Assembly (NCBI GenBank): GCA_015233485.1 | Contig: JADFXO010000044.1 | Location: 1 to 18,332, forward strand | Reading direction: 5' to 3' | Source: Nitrospirota bacterium | Lineage (GTDB): Bacteria > Nitrospirota > Thermodesulfovibrionia > Thermodesulfovibrionales > Magnetobacteriaceae | DNA: 18,332 nucleotides | Shown: one piece after another, positions 1 to 7,828 of the stretch | How the letters are laid out: each line of letters starts with the position of its first letter | How positions within the stretch are numbered: position 1 is the stretch's first letter | The notes under the pieces: model-generated | What the model saw: only the letters and a program-made list of their open reading frames with translations | Databases searched by the model: none | What the model was told of the DNA's origin: nothing | Position numbers and translations under genes: made by a program

Positions 1-1788
1 GGAGAGGGTTTCAGGGTATCGAAAGACGTTGGAACTGTCAGATTTTGCTATGATAAAAATGGTAACTCTCCAAAGATATTTTCCATTTCTAAAAGGGAAC
101 TGATGACTGATTCAGGTTTTACAGAAATCCTATTCAGACCATTCACACAACCCGGCCTGCTCAATATTACAGATTGGTTTGATAGTAAGCATCCAAAATT
201 AAATGGAAAGAAAATAGACCTTGAGCCGAACGAAGCGTCGAGAAGCCTTGCAATATTACTGGATAAGAACGGCTTTGTACTTGGTGCAGATTGGAGTTTA
301 AGATTATTTGATAAAGAAGGAAAAGAAAAATGGAAAACTTCAGTACCAAGCACCGCGTGGAATGTAAATGTCTCTCAAGACGGGAAACTTGTCGTTGCGG
401 CTTTTGGCGATGGGACGATAAGGTGGTTTAGAGTAAAAGATGGCACGGAACTTTTGGCTTTTTTTCCTCATAACGATAAAAAACGATGGGTATTATGGAC
501 TCCAAGCGGGTATTATGACGCGTCGATAGGGGCGGAGGAGCTTATCGGCTGGCATATCAACAGGGGAGCGGACAAAGAGGCCGATTTCTTTCCTATATCG
601 CAATTCAGAAAAACCTACTGCAGACGGGATGTAATCTTAAATGTATTAGAAACCCTTGACGAAGGCGAGGCCATAAAACTATCAAAGATACAGGTTAGTG
701 CCATCCCATTAACAAACGAGCTCCCGCCGGTAATTAAAATCCTGTCACACGATTACAAAGAAGAGGTTAAGGAAACGGATTTAACAATTAAATATGAAGT
801 TAGAACACCGCTAGGTGTACCAGTTACTGACATAAAAGTAAAGATTAACCATTTTAAGAAAAGCGCCGAAGAAAGTGTAATTACAAACCAAGTAAATAGC
901 GAAGTGAATGAAATAAAGGTAACGATAAAAAAGGAAAACTGTGTAATAGATTTAATAGCAATAAATGAGAATGGTTGGAGTGTACCATCTAAAGTAAAAT
1001 TAATTTGGGCAGGTGAACCACAAAAAGATGATGAACCCTCGAAACTCTATATCCTTGCCATAGGAATAGATACATATGAAGATAATGCTTATGGAGAGTT
1101 AATATATTCTCCTAAAGATGCCGATGATTTTGTTGACGTTATGAAAAAACAGGAGGGTAAACTCTATACTAATGTTGAAGTAAAAATTCTTAAAAGTTAT
1201 GAGGCTACTCAAGAAAAGATCAGTGATGGACTTGCGTGGTTAAAAGAAAATACTAAAAGTAATTATACTGCGATGGTGTTTTTTTCAGGGCATGGGGTAA
1301 ATGAAGGTGGTAAATATTATTGTTTACCGGTCGATGTGGTTGCTATCAATATAGAGAATACAGCTATTTCATTTACCGATATAATTGATACTTTTGAGGA
1401 TTTATTGGGTAAACAGTTTCTCTTTTTAGATGCATGTTATTCAGGAAGCATTTTCTTTCAAGATGGAGCATCGTTTGATACATTTATGAATATAATGAAA
1501 AGCTATGAAATCGATGCTACAACGTTTTCATCTTCACGAGGCAGCGAGCGTTCATTTATGATTCCGGAATTCCAAAATAGCGCCTTTACTAAGGCAGTTG
1601 TCGAGGGAATAGAGGGTAATGCCGACTATAACCGTAGCGGTAGAGTTACCGTTAAGATGCTTGATTTATATATATCGATGACAGTGCCAGAACTTGTTAT
1701 AACTATCGGTAAGACGCAAAACCCTGTAAGCACTATTACACCTGGCACCGACGATTATATAATCGCAAGACTTATTGAAAATAATTGA
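1..1788 (+). CDS. WD40-repeat / caspase-like (peptidase C14) protein, 5' end missing
   Basis: The frame is open from base 1, so the gene begins outside the window; the first internal ATG (103) is not taken as the start. The first ~150 residues look like the end of a WD40 propeller (blades such as GFVLGADWSLRLFDKEG and LVVAAFGDGTIRWF). A conserved segment RWVLWTPSGYYDAS typical of bacterial WD40-caspase fusions follows, then a beta-rich Ig-like linker. The last ~220 residues form a caspase fold starting at KLYILAIGIDTY. The catalytic His is in SGHG (codon 1291-1293) and the catalytic Cys in DACYSG (codon 1435-1437), so both dyad residues are present and the protease is probably active. Family knowledge says such proteins act in regulated proteolysis, sometimes linked to cell death or defence; the substrate here is unknown. 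A mobile element lies only 42 bp after the stop. The family assignment is confident; the role is open. Confidence 0.9.
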   Translation, partial: GEGFRVSKDVGTVRFCYDKNGNSPKIFSISKRELMTDSGFTEILFRPFTQPGLLNITDWFDSKHPKLNGKKIDLEPNEASRSLAILLDKNGFVLGADWSLRLFDKEGKEKWKTSVPSTAWNVNVSQDGKLVVAAFGDGTIRWFRVKDGTELLAFFPHNDKKRWVLWTPSGYYDASIGAEELIGWHINRGADKEADFFPISQFRKTYCRRDVILNVLETLDEGEAIKLSKIQVSAIPLTNELPPVIKILSHDYKEEVKETDLTIKYEVRTPLGVPVTDIKVKINHFKKSAEESVITNQVNSEVNEIKVTIKKENCVIDLIAINENGWSVPSKVKLIWAGEPQKDDEPSKLYILAIGIDTYEDNAYGELIYSPKDADDFVDVMKKQEGKLYTNVEVKILKSYEATQEKISDGLAWLKENTKSNYTAMVFFSGHGVNEGGKYYCLPVDVVAINIENTAISFTDIIDTFEDLLGKQFLFLDACYSGSIFFQDGASFDTFMNIMKSYEIDATTFSSSRGSERSFMIPEFQNSAFTKAVVEGIEGNADYNRSGRVTVKMLDLYISMTVPELVITIGKTQNPVSTITPGTDDYIIARLIENN

Positions 1789-1830
1789 AAGCTATCACCC
1801 CTGCCCAGTTAAGCGAATTCAGGGACACAT

Positions 1831-1855
1831 CCAATACTGTCCGGTATGATAATTG
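1831..1855 (+). repeat. Left terminal inverted repeat of the IS4-family element
   Basis: A 25-bp sequence starting CCAATACTGTCCGGTATG is the exact reverse complement of 3344-3368. The next outward bases differ, although an imperfect further match (GGGA then CC) can be traced about 10 bp outward, so the true tip could lie slightly outside. Confidence 0.9.
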
Positions 1856-1968
1856 CTTAGAAATTGTCGGCGAAAGTGCAAAGCAAGCCTAAATCTATAA
1901 CCATAAAGACTTCTGTATATTAAATATACGGGCTAGATTTTTTACTAGTGGTTGTGCAACAATTCAAT

Positions 1969-3185
1969 ATGAGCAGGAAAGCAAAAGACCCGATTAAGGC
2001 AGAGCAGATAAAGGGGGTCAAGTATTTTCAGGTCATAGAGCCGATTTTAGAGAAATTACGCGGGCAAAACGAGCATTTCAATAGGGAACTGCATTACGAT
2101 AAGTACGTACTGATGTATTTACTATTCTACTTCAATCCTGTAGTAGACAGCCTTAGAGGTTTGACGGAAGTGTCGAAGTTTAGAAAAATTCAGAAAGCAC
2201 TTGGGATAAAGCGGTACAGCCTTAGCAGCTTATCTGAGGCTGGTTATGTATTTGACAGCAAATTGTTAGAGCCTGCCGTGGGCGAATTAGGGGATAATCC
2301 CCCGTCTTGGTGGCTGGTCAGGCTCTGAAATTAGAGGCAGCTGCTCAGTTAAAGTCGATAGAACAGGCTATAGTAGCGGTAGATGGTACGATAATACACG
2401 CCTTACCCAAGATAATGTGGGCGCTGTGGTTGGATAAGGATCACAAGGCGGCAAAGATTCACCTTGAATTCGATGTAATTAAACAGGCGCCGGTCTGGGC
2501 GGAAGTAACAGACGGTAACGCGAACGAAAAAACCACACTAAGAGACAATCTAACCAGGAACAAGCTATATGTAATGGACGCAGGGTATGGACAGTATAGT
2601 TTATTCGAAGAGATAAGGAAAGCCGGGAGCAATTTTGTAAGTCGGATTCGAGATAACGCGGTGTGGGAATTGATAGAAGAAAATAGTTTGACAGAGGCTG
2701 ACCGGCTCTTCGGGATTCAGAGGGATATGACAGTGCGTTTGGGGAGCGACTCAAAACGTGGCGACTTGTCAGCCCCGGTAAGGGTAATAGAGATTTACCA
2801 CAAGGGCAGTAGTAACAGGCGCTTAAAGGTATCGTCAAAAACCAAGATCATACGTACTTACAGACAGGACTACACGATGTTGTTGGTAACTGACCGAATG
2901 GATTTAAGCGCTGAAACTATTGCTTTAATATACAAATACAGGTGGCAAATCGAACTATTTTTTCGCTGGTTTAAGTGCATTTTAGGATTTGACCATTTAT
3001 TGAACCACTCAAGAAACGGCTTGACAATCCAGGTTTATTGCGCGCTGATAGCCAGTATGCTTATAACCTTGTGGATAGGCAGAAAGCCCACGAAGCGGAC
3101 ATATGAAATGCTGTGTTTTCACTTTATGGGCGTGGTTACAGACGAGGAATTAGAAGCACATATAGAAAATTTGAAAAAAACCTGA
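1969..3185 (+). pseudogene. IS4-family transposase, broken by a frameshift near 2299
   Basis: The N-terminal part (ATG 1969; a GTG at 1948 is also in frame) reads MSRKAKDPIKAEQIKG and runs to a TGA at 2326-2328. The rest continues in a frame shifted by -1 (open from 2298), beginning LVAGQALKLEAAAQ and ending at 3185. Catalytic residues are in the second part: first Asp in AVDGT, second Asp in YVMDAGYG, and Glu in YKYRWQIELFFRWFK, which fits the YREK signature exactly. The two frames meet at a run of five C (2299-2303), so loss of one C from a C6 run would explain the break. IS4 transposases are normally one continuous frame and the junction lacks a canonical A-rich slippery heptamer, so an inactivating indel or a homopolymer sequencing error is more likely than programmed frameshifting. 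Confidence 0.85.
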
Positions 3186-3343
3186 TAAATAGCTGAGGGG
3201 CAATTTTTTTCTCCACAACTATAATGGCGTGAGCTATGTCCGATTCATGACTTTTATGCCAATGCCACAAATCATAGACATCCCCCGTTAGGTTACTCCA
3301 AAATTTCGATACCCCCCTCATTGCCGCAATTTATTTCGCTTAA

Positions 3344-3368
3344 CAATTATCATACCGGACAGTATTGG
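3344..3368 (-). repeat. Right terminal inverted repeat of the IS4-family element
   Basis: Exact 25-bp reverse complement of the left repeat at 1831-1855. It marks the right end of the element about 158 bp after the transposase stop codon. Confidence 0.9.
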
Positions 3369-3513
3369 GATTATCCCCCTTCGTCTTTAATTTTCTTACT
3401 CCTATGACTGCATTTTGGTCTTACAAATGTACTCCTTGTAAATATTTTTTCCACTGCAACATGTCCCGGTTTTTCTATATGTTTTTAATTTCTCTAAATG
3501 TTAAAATACCGCC

Positions 3514-3723
3514 ATGTCTAAACGCTACGATAAAATTCTGAAAGAAATCCTGAAAGATGCCGTAGATACCCTGATAACAAAAGTAATCGGGCTGAAAATT
3601 CTTAAATCCACGGCGATAGAAACTAAACTGCAGATAACAAATGAACGTGAAGCCGTGCGACGTGAAGTCGCTATAATTACTGTAAAGCCTTATAAATTAA
3701 GGACTTTACCCTGCTTTCCATAG
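3514..3723 (+). pseudogene. N-terminal fragment of an Rpn-like PD-(D/E)XK nuclease/transposase
   Basis: The 69-residue frame starts MSKRYDKILKEILKDAVDTL and continues through TKLQITNEREA, which looks like the N-terminus of Rpn/YhgA-like PD-(D/E)XK nuclease-transposase proteins as I remember them. Those proteins are usually 250-330 residues with their catalytic residues after this point. Here the similarity stops near residue 47 and the frame ends soon after, so the catalytic core is absent. I read it as a relic left by a deletion between this gene and the minus-strand gene ending at 3777. It could still be a small expressed protein, but no good Shine-Dalgarno sequence precedes it. Confidence 0.5.
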
Positions 3724-3776
3724 CAGGTAGCTTAGTTCGGCAAGCAAAGGTGGTATCCTTGTCCTCATCTCTTCGT

Positions 3777-4310
3777 TTAGCGGGGGGCGGTAGTTTTTAC
3801 GCGGGCCAGGGATTCAACTAGTTTTATCTTCATCTCGTCCTCTATGAATTCAGTCTTAAGTTCGGTGCGAATTGATGTGATACAGCGCTGCAGGCAGTCC
3901 TTATTTTGCAGCAGCGGCAGTGCCTCCCTGATTTGTCTTACTATGTCAGCGCCGATTTCTATCAACGCCGGGCGGATTTGCGCCTCGAGGCCGGTGTTTG
4001 GCAGGCTGTCCCGATGAAACCCCTCCGATTTCCACTTGTTGTGCCATGCCGTCTGAACCTGTTTTGCTATTTGAATCTGCAGCAGGAAAAACTCCCTCAT
4101 CGATTCTACGTCGAGGCCCATGTCTGCTGATGCCGAAAGGGAATCCCGCAGGACGATGTCCTCACGTTTAGCGTCATCAATAGGCAGCCCCTGCGCCCAT
4201 TTATAAGCCGCCACCGCCTTCATATACGAAAGCCGCCGGTCTATCAGGGAAAACAGCCCCCTCAGAGCATCCATCACTAAAAAATAACACAGAAAGGAAA
4301 TTAAACTCAA
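3777..4310 (-). CDS. aroQ: Gamma-class chorismate mutase (AroQ-gamma), start uncertain
   Basis: Chorismate mutase converts chorismate to prephenate for Phe/Tyr synthesis; the gamma class is usually exported to the periplasm. The helix LFSLIDRRLSYMKAVAAYKW followed by GLPIDDAKRED matches the family. Compared from memory with the M. tuberculosis secreted enzyme, its Arg49, Lys60 and Arg72 correspond to R26, K37 and R49 here, with identical spacing. The position of its Glu109 appears to be Gln here. The frame can only start at TTG 4310 (an in-frame stop lies just upstream) or at an internal ATG 13 codons later (MDALRGLF), and neither has a good ribosome site. The first 13 residues (LISFLCYFLV) are hydrophobic but lack a basic n-region, so they may be a damaged signal peptide. 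It is divergent from the lpt operon and probably transcribed on its own. Family call secure; location and start are not. Confidence 0.8.
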   Translation of the reverse strand: MSLISFLCYFLVMDALRGLFSLIDRRLSYMKAVAAYKWAQGLPIDDAKREDIVLRDSLSASADMGLDVESMREFFLLQIQIAKQVQTAWHNKWKSEGFHRDSLPNTGLEAQIRPALIEIGADIVRQIREALPLLQNKDCLQRCITSIRTELKTEFIEDEMKIKLVESLARVKTTAPR

Positions 4311-4370
4311 TCATTTTTTTACACACGCGGCATATCAATGTGGGGAAAGATGTCCGGTTGTTAATGTTAT

Positions 4371-4400
4371 TTGAAAAGATATGGCCTTTCGTGATACAAT
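4371..4400 (+). promoter_or_regulatory. Candidate sigma-70 promoter of the lpt operon
   Basis: A -35 box TTGAAA (4371-4376), an 18-bp spacer and a -10 box TACAAT (4395-4400) stand directly before lptC. The expected transcription start is about 4407, next to the lptC ATG at 4406, so the message would be nearly leaderless; no Shine-Dalgarno sequence is seen before that ATG. Confidence 0.5.
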
Positions 4401-4405
4401 GAGAC

Positions 4406-4915
4406 ATGAGGAAATTCATCCCGATTGTATTGATAATTGCGGCGACGGTTTTGTTTGTGTACTATACGAGCCAGGAGATATATAGTCTGAAGAAAATATC
4501 TATCGTCCCCGGCAATTCATATTTAGAAAACGTAAAAATAACACACGCCGCCGAATCAGTGGTTAAGTGGACGGCGGCGATTGAGAAAATCTCCATCATT
4601 AAGACCGGAGAGACCGCGGAGCTTACAAACATACAGTTCAATGTCCCCGAAAAAGAAGTAACCATGAAGGCAGGGAAGGGCACCTTTGACATCAAAAACA
4701 ACGCCATAGACTTACTAGGGGAAGTCACCGCGTACAACAAGGAGTTTCAGGTTAAATCTAAAGATATAAAATGGGATTTCAAGGCAGAGACATTAAAGTC
4801 TGTCAACGAGGTCCTCCTCACAGGGAAAAACGTCATGGTGCGGGCAGACTCGATTGAAACTTTCGGCGGAGAAAAGCTACAATTGTCAGGACATGTTACA
4901 GTTGTCTATAGATAA
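4406..4915 (+). CDS. lptC: LPS export system protein LptC
   Basis: LptC is the single-pass inner-membrane subunit of the Lpt machine; it takes LPS from LptB2FG and passes it to LptA. The 169-residue protein has an N-terminal membrane anchor (about residues 4-21, FIPIVLIIAATVLFVYY) followed by a periplasmic beta-jellyroll. Typical segments are TNIQFNVPEKEVTMKAGKGT and the C-terminal SIETFGGEKLQLSGHVTVVYR. The length is slightly below the E. coli protein (191). It is the first gene of the operon and lies 16 bp before lptA. The start at 4406 is fixed by the membrane anchor; it has no clear ribosome-binding site and sits at the predicted transcription start. Confidence 0.9.
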   Translation: MRKFIPIVLIIAATVLFVYYTSQEIYSLKKISIVPGNSYLENVKITHAAESVVKWTAAIEKISIIKTGETAELTNIQFNVPEKEVTMKAGKGTFDIKNNAIDLLGEVTAYNKEFQVKSKDIKWDFKAETLKSVNEVLLTGKNVMVRADSIETFGGEKLQLSGHVTVVYR

Positions 4916-4931
4916 AAGGGGGTAGTTGACG

Positions 4932-5552
4932 GTGAAGACAAAAAGCAGGGCTCTGAGGACGCAGGGCAGGGCGGCAGTAGTCATAAAAGGTATCTTTGCC
5001 GTGATGGCAGCGGCGGCATTTGTAGTGCTGATAGGTATTTCGGCGGAGGGCGCACCGCGCCCCGACAATACGACCGCACCGCGCCCCGACAATACGACGA
5101 CTAAAAAGACGGCAAAGACGGCCGACCCGGCAGGGGGCTCGTCTTTCAAAAAATCTCTGAAAGGAGACAACAACACACCCCTCATAATAACAAGCAGTAC
5201 CCTGATGGCCGACAACAAAAAAAGAACGGCTACGTTTAACGGCTCTGTAAAGGCGGTAAAGGGCGATATCACGTTTTTGGCCGACACTATGGTTGTCTTT
5301 TACACAGAGGACAAAAACCAGCAGATAGACCATATAGACTCAAAGGGGAATATCAGGCTCATCCAGGGCGATAAGATAATTACCTCCGAACAGGCCGTGT
5401 ACTATGGGGCTAACGAACGTGTGGTCTTTACGGGAAGGCCTGAGGCCAAAGAGGGTAAAAATGTAGTAACGGGAACGAAGATAGAGTATTTCTTCGATAC
5501 AGATGTATCTTTCGTAGAAAACAGCCGCGTACACCTTGAGGAGAAAAAATAG
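4932..5552 (+). CDS. lptA: LPS transport periplasmic protein LptA (OstA domain)
   Basis: LptA polymerises as the periplasmic beta-jellyroll bridge that carries LPS from LptC to LptD. The start is taken as GTG 4932 because the Shine-Dalgarno AAAGGGGG (about 4915-4922) is 9 nt upstream; an in-frame TTG at 4926 is too close. A long signal peptide or anchor (basic n-region, then IKGIFAVMAAAAFVVLIGIS) precedes a Pro/Thr-rich linker with a perfect 8-residue repeat APRPDNTT x2. The OstA domain begins at PLIITSSTLMADNKKRTATF and runs to the end, with repeated strands such as ATFNGSVKAVKGDITFLADT. The linker is unusual for LptA. It is followed 30 bp later by lptB. Confidence 0.9.
   Translation: MKTKSRALRTQGRAAVVIKGIFAVMAAAAFVVLIGISAEGAPRPDNTTAPRPDNTTTKKTAKTADPAGGSSFKKSLKGDNNTPLIITSSTLMADNKKRTATFNGSVKAVKGDITFLADTMVVFYTEDKNQQIDHIDSKGNIRLIQGDKIITSEQAVYYGANERVVFTGRPEAKEGKNVVTGTKIEYFFDTDVSFVENSRVHLEEKK
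5052..5099 (+). repeat. Two tandem 24-bp units in the lptA linker
   Basis: GCACCGCGCCCCGACAATAC starts each unit (5052-5075 and 5076-5099); the copies differ only at the last base. They encode APRPDNTT twice, just after the signal peptide of LptA. Near-identity at DNA level indicates a recent slippage duplication. Confidence 0.9.
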
Positions 5553-5582
5553 CCTCCGGCACGAGGAGTAACTATAATTCAG

Positions 5583-6317
5583 ATGAATACACTGGTCGCA
5601 ACAGGGATAACAAAACACTATGGGAAGAAACTCGTAGTAGAAAATCTCAGCCTGTCGATAAAGACGGGTGAGATTGTGGGGCTTCTCGGTCCAAACGGCG
5701 CCGGTAAGACGACGTCTTTTTATATGGTAACAGGCATTGTCAAACATGACAGCGGCTCTATAACCCTTGACGGCGAGGAAATCGGCGGTGTGCCGATGTA
5801 CTTGCGGGCAAGAAAGGGCATCGCGTATCTGCCGCAAGAGCCGTCCATATTCAGAAAGCTAACGGTGCGGCAGAACATCACGGCAGTCCTTGAACTTGCC
5901 GTTGACGGCGCGCGGCAGTCAAGGGCGGAGATAGCCGCAACAGTTGACAGGGTGCTTGATGAGTTCAACATTGGGCATATCGCCTCAAACGTAGGCTATA
6001 CCCTGTCAGGCGGCGAAAGGAGGAGGACGGAGATTGCAAGGGCAATAGCCATGAATCCGGTTTTTATACTGTTTGATGAACCCTTTACCGGTATAGACCC
6101 GATAGCGATTATCGATCTGAAGAAAATGCTTATATACCTGAAGAACAAGGGCATTGGAATTCTTATAACCGACCACAACGTGCGCGATACGCTGTCAATA
6201 ACCGACAGGGCATATATAATCAATCACGGGCGGCTTCTGGATGACGGCACACCAGAGAAAATCATAGACAACTATGCAGTAAAAAAGGCCTATCTGGGAG
6301 AGGATTTCACTCTGTAA
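5583..6317 (+). CDS. lptB: LPS export ABC transporter ATPase LptB
   Basis: LptB is the cytoplasmic ATPase dimer that drives LPS extraction with LptF and LptG (not in this window). All ABC motifs are intact: Walker A GPNGAGKTT (36-44), Q-loop Gln85 in YLPQEPSIFRKLTV, signature LSGGERRR (141-148), Walker B FILFDEP with catalytic Glu166, and switch His198 in ILITDHNVRDTL. The 244-residue length is normal, and the EPSIFRKLTVRQN and TDHNVRDTLSI segments are specific to LptB. Its TAA shares one base with the ATG of rpoN (TAATG), implying translational coupling. Confidence 0.97.
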   Translation: MNTLVATGITKHYGKKLVVENLSLSIKTGEIVGLLGPNGAGKTTSFYMVTGIVKHDSGSITLDGEEIGGVPMYLRARKGIAYLPQEPSIFRKLTVRQNITAVLELAVDGARQSRAEIAATVDRVLDEFNIGHIASNVGYTLSGGERRRTEIARAIAMNPVFILFDEPFTGIDPIAIIDLKKMLIYLKNKGIGILITDHNVRDTLSITDRAYIINHGRLLDDGTPEKIIDNYAVKKAYLGEDFTL

Positions 6318-7765
6318 TGGCACTTGAGACGCGATTAGAAGTAAAGCTGTCGCAAAAGCTCATCCTGACGCCCCAGCTTCAGCAGGCCATCAAACTCCTG
6401 CAAATGCCCCAGCTTGAGCTATCGCAGGCCATAAACCAGGAGCTGGTGGAAAACCCGTTTCTGGAGGAACTCGCTGACGAAGTACAGGAGGCGTCTATGG
6501 ACGATACTCACGGCGAAGTCGAAAAGCCTGAGGGTAACGGCGATATCGAGGGCGATGTAGAGATGCCTGACACTATAAGCACGTATGCCGTGGATGATTA
6601 TTTCGACGAAAGGGGAAGCGATGGGCGGGATTTAGGATACTTTAGCTCCGGCTATGTCGAGAAACCCGGTTTTGAGACCTTTTTAACGTCAACAACAGGG
6701 CTTACCGAGCATTTGAAATGGCAGCTTGACATGACAAACGCCTCTGAAGACGTAAAAGAGGCGGCAGAGATGATAATCGGCAACATAGACGAAAACGGTT
6801 ACCTGCAGGCCACTACAGAAGAACTGGTTAACGTCCTGGGACTCACAGAGGAAACCGTGATAAAGGCAATAGCCCTGGTGCAGAGGTTTGACCCCATGGG
6901 CATAGGCGCCCGGAATATCAAGGAATGTCTGCTTATTCAGGTAAAGGCGCTTAGACTTAAAGGAACGTTGGTCGAGAAGATCGTACAAAACAACCTCGAA
7001 GACCTCGAAAAGAACAAACTTGCGGCCATCGCCAAACAGTATAACGCGGCGCTGGAGGACATCCACACGGCAGTTCACATCATCGAAGGCCTTGAGCCCA
7101 AACCCGGCAGAAAGTTCTCAACCGTACAGGTCTCCTACGTAGTGCCGGACGTATATGTTGATAAGGTTGACGGCGAGTATCGGATTATCTTAAATGACGA
7201 CAGCATCCCCCGTCTGCGCATAAGCAGTATGTACAAAGAACTGCTCACGCAGAAAAACACCTTCGACAAGACAGATAAGCAATACCTGATAGACAAATAT
7301 AAATCGGCTATGTGGCTTCTGAGAAGCCTTGACGAAAGAAATAAGACTATCTACAGGGTAACCGAGAGCATCATGAAATACCAGATGGACTTTTTTGAAA
7401 AGGGCGTTGAATTCCTCAGGCCGTTGAATCTGAGGATAATCTCAGAGGAGCTTGGCATTCACGAAAGCAACATCAGCCGCGTGACATCGAACAAGTTTAT
7501 ATCTTGCGCCCATGGTATGTTTCCGCTTAAATATTTCTTCAGCAGCTCCCTCTCAGGGGACGAAGGCAATGTATCGTCAACAAGCGTAAAGGACTTGATT
7601 AAGACGATAGTCGGGGAGGAGGACAGTTCAAACCCCCTGACTGATCAAAAAATAGTGGAAATCTGCAAGAATAAGAATATCAACATAGCACGGAGGACGC
7701 TTGCTAAGTATCGGGAAGAATTAAAAATTCCACCTCATACGAAAAGGAAGAAGCAGCACATGTAG
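6317..7765 (+). CDS. rpoN: RNA polymerase sigma-54 factor
   Basis: Sigma-54 directs RNA polymerase to -24/-12 promoters and needs AAA+ activators to melt DNA. Region I is the Gln/Leu-rich start (LSQKLILTPQLQQAIKLLQM), followed by an acidic region II (about 55-100), the core-binding domain (about 100-300), and the DNA-binding helix-turn-helix around RIISEELGIHESNISRV. The RpoN box reads ARRTLAKYREELKIP, close to the canonical ARRTVAKYRE. At 482 residues it is full length. It overlaps lptB by one base and precedes hpf, the lptB-rpoN-hpf-rapZ order common in Gram-negatives. No activator gene is present in this window. Confidence 0.97.
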   Translation: MALETRLEVKLSQKLILTPQLQQAIKLLQMPQLELSQAINQELVENPFLEELADEVQEASMDDTHGEVEKPEGNGDIEGDVEMPDTISTYAVDDYFDERGSDGRDLGYFSSGYVEKPGFETFLTSTTGLTEHLKWQLDMTNASEDVKEAAEMIIGNIDENGYLQATTEELVNVLGLTEETVIKAIALVQRFDPMGIGARNIKECLLIQVKALRLKGTLVEKIVQNNLEDLEKNKLAAIAKQYNAALEDIHTAVHIIEGLEPKPGRKFSTVQVSYVVPDVYVDKVDGEYRIILNDDSIPRLRISSMYKELLTQKNTFDKTDKQYLIDKYKSAMWLLRSLDERNKTIYRVTESIMKYQMDFFEKGVEFLRPLNLRIISEELGIHESNISRVTSNKFISCAHGMFPLKYFFSSSLSGDEGNVSSTSVKDLIKTIVGEEDSSNPLTDQKIVEICKNKNINIARRTLAKYREELKIPPHTKRKKQHM

Positions 7766-7828
7766 CTTATCAGGCGGCCTGTGCGCTTGCATTTGTGGTT
7801 ACATTACAAAACTCAGGAGGGTTTTTTT

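Larger units (their letters stand above)
1831..3368 (+). mobile_element. IS4-family insertion sequence, 1538 bp, with frameshifted transposase
   Basis: The element is bounded by 25-bp perfect inverted repeats (1831-1855 and 3344-3368) beginning CCAATACTGTCCGG. It encloses one transposase reading frame split by a frameshift, with DDE residues and the Y-(2)-R-(3)-E-(6)-K signature that defines the IS4 family. Length is normal for IS4 elements. No clear target-site duplication is visible (ACAT on the left against GATT on the right), which suggests an old insertion or a flank rearrangement. Inside, before the transposase, is a short palindrome (GTATAT/ATATAC, about 1916-1930) that could limit read-through transcription. 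About 160 bp between the transposase stop and the right repeat hold no recognisable gene. Confidence 0.9.

Noticed and set aside
2296..2325. Programmed -1 frameshifting in the transposase
   Set aside because: IS4-family transposases are normally single frames and the site (AATCCCCCG) is not a canonical slippery heptamer; an indel is simpler.
3706..3795. Minus-strand frame reading NEEMRTRIPPLLAELSYLL overlapping the end of the chorismate mutase gene
   Set aside because: It looks protein-like but is only about 30 residues, has no own start site, and I recognise no family; it may be a gene relic.
4886..5333. Two long minus-strand open frames opposite lptA
   Set aside because: They mirror the strongly supported lptA gene; their translations are low-complexity and match no family, and they have no ribosome sites.
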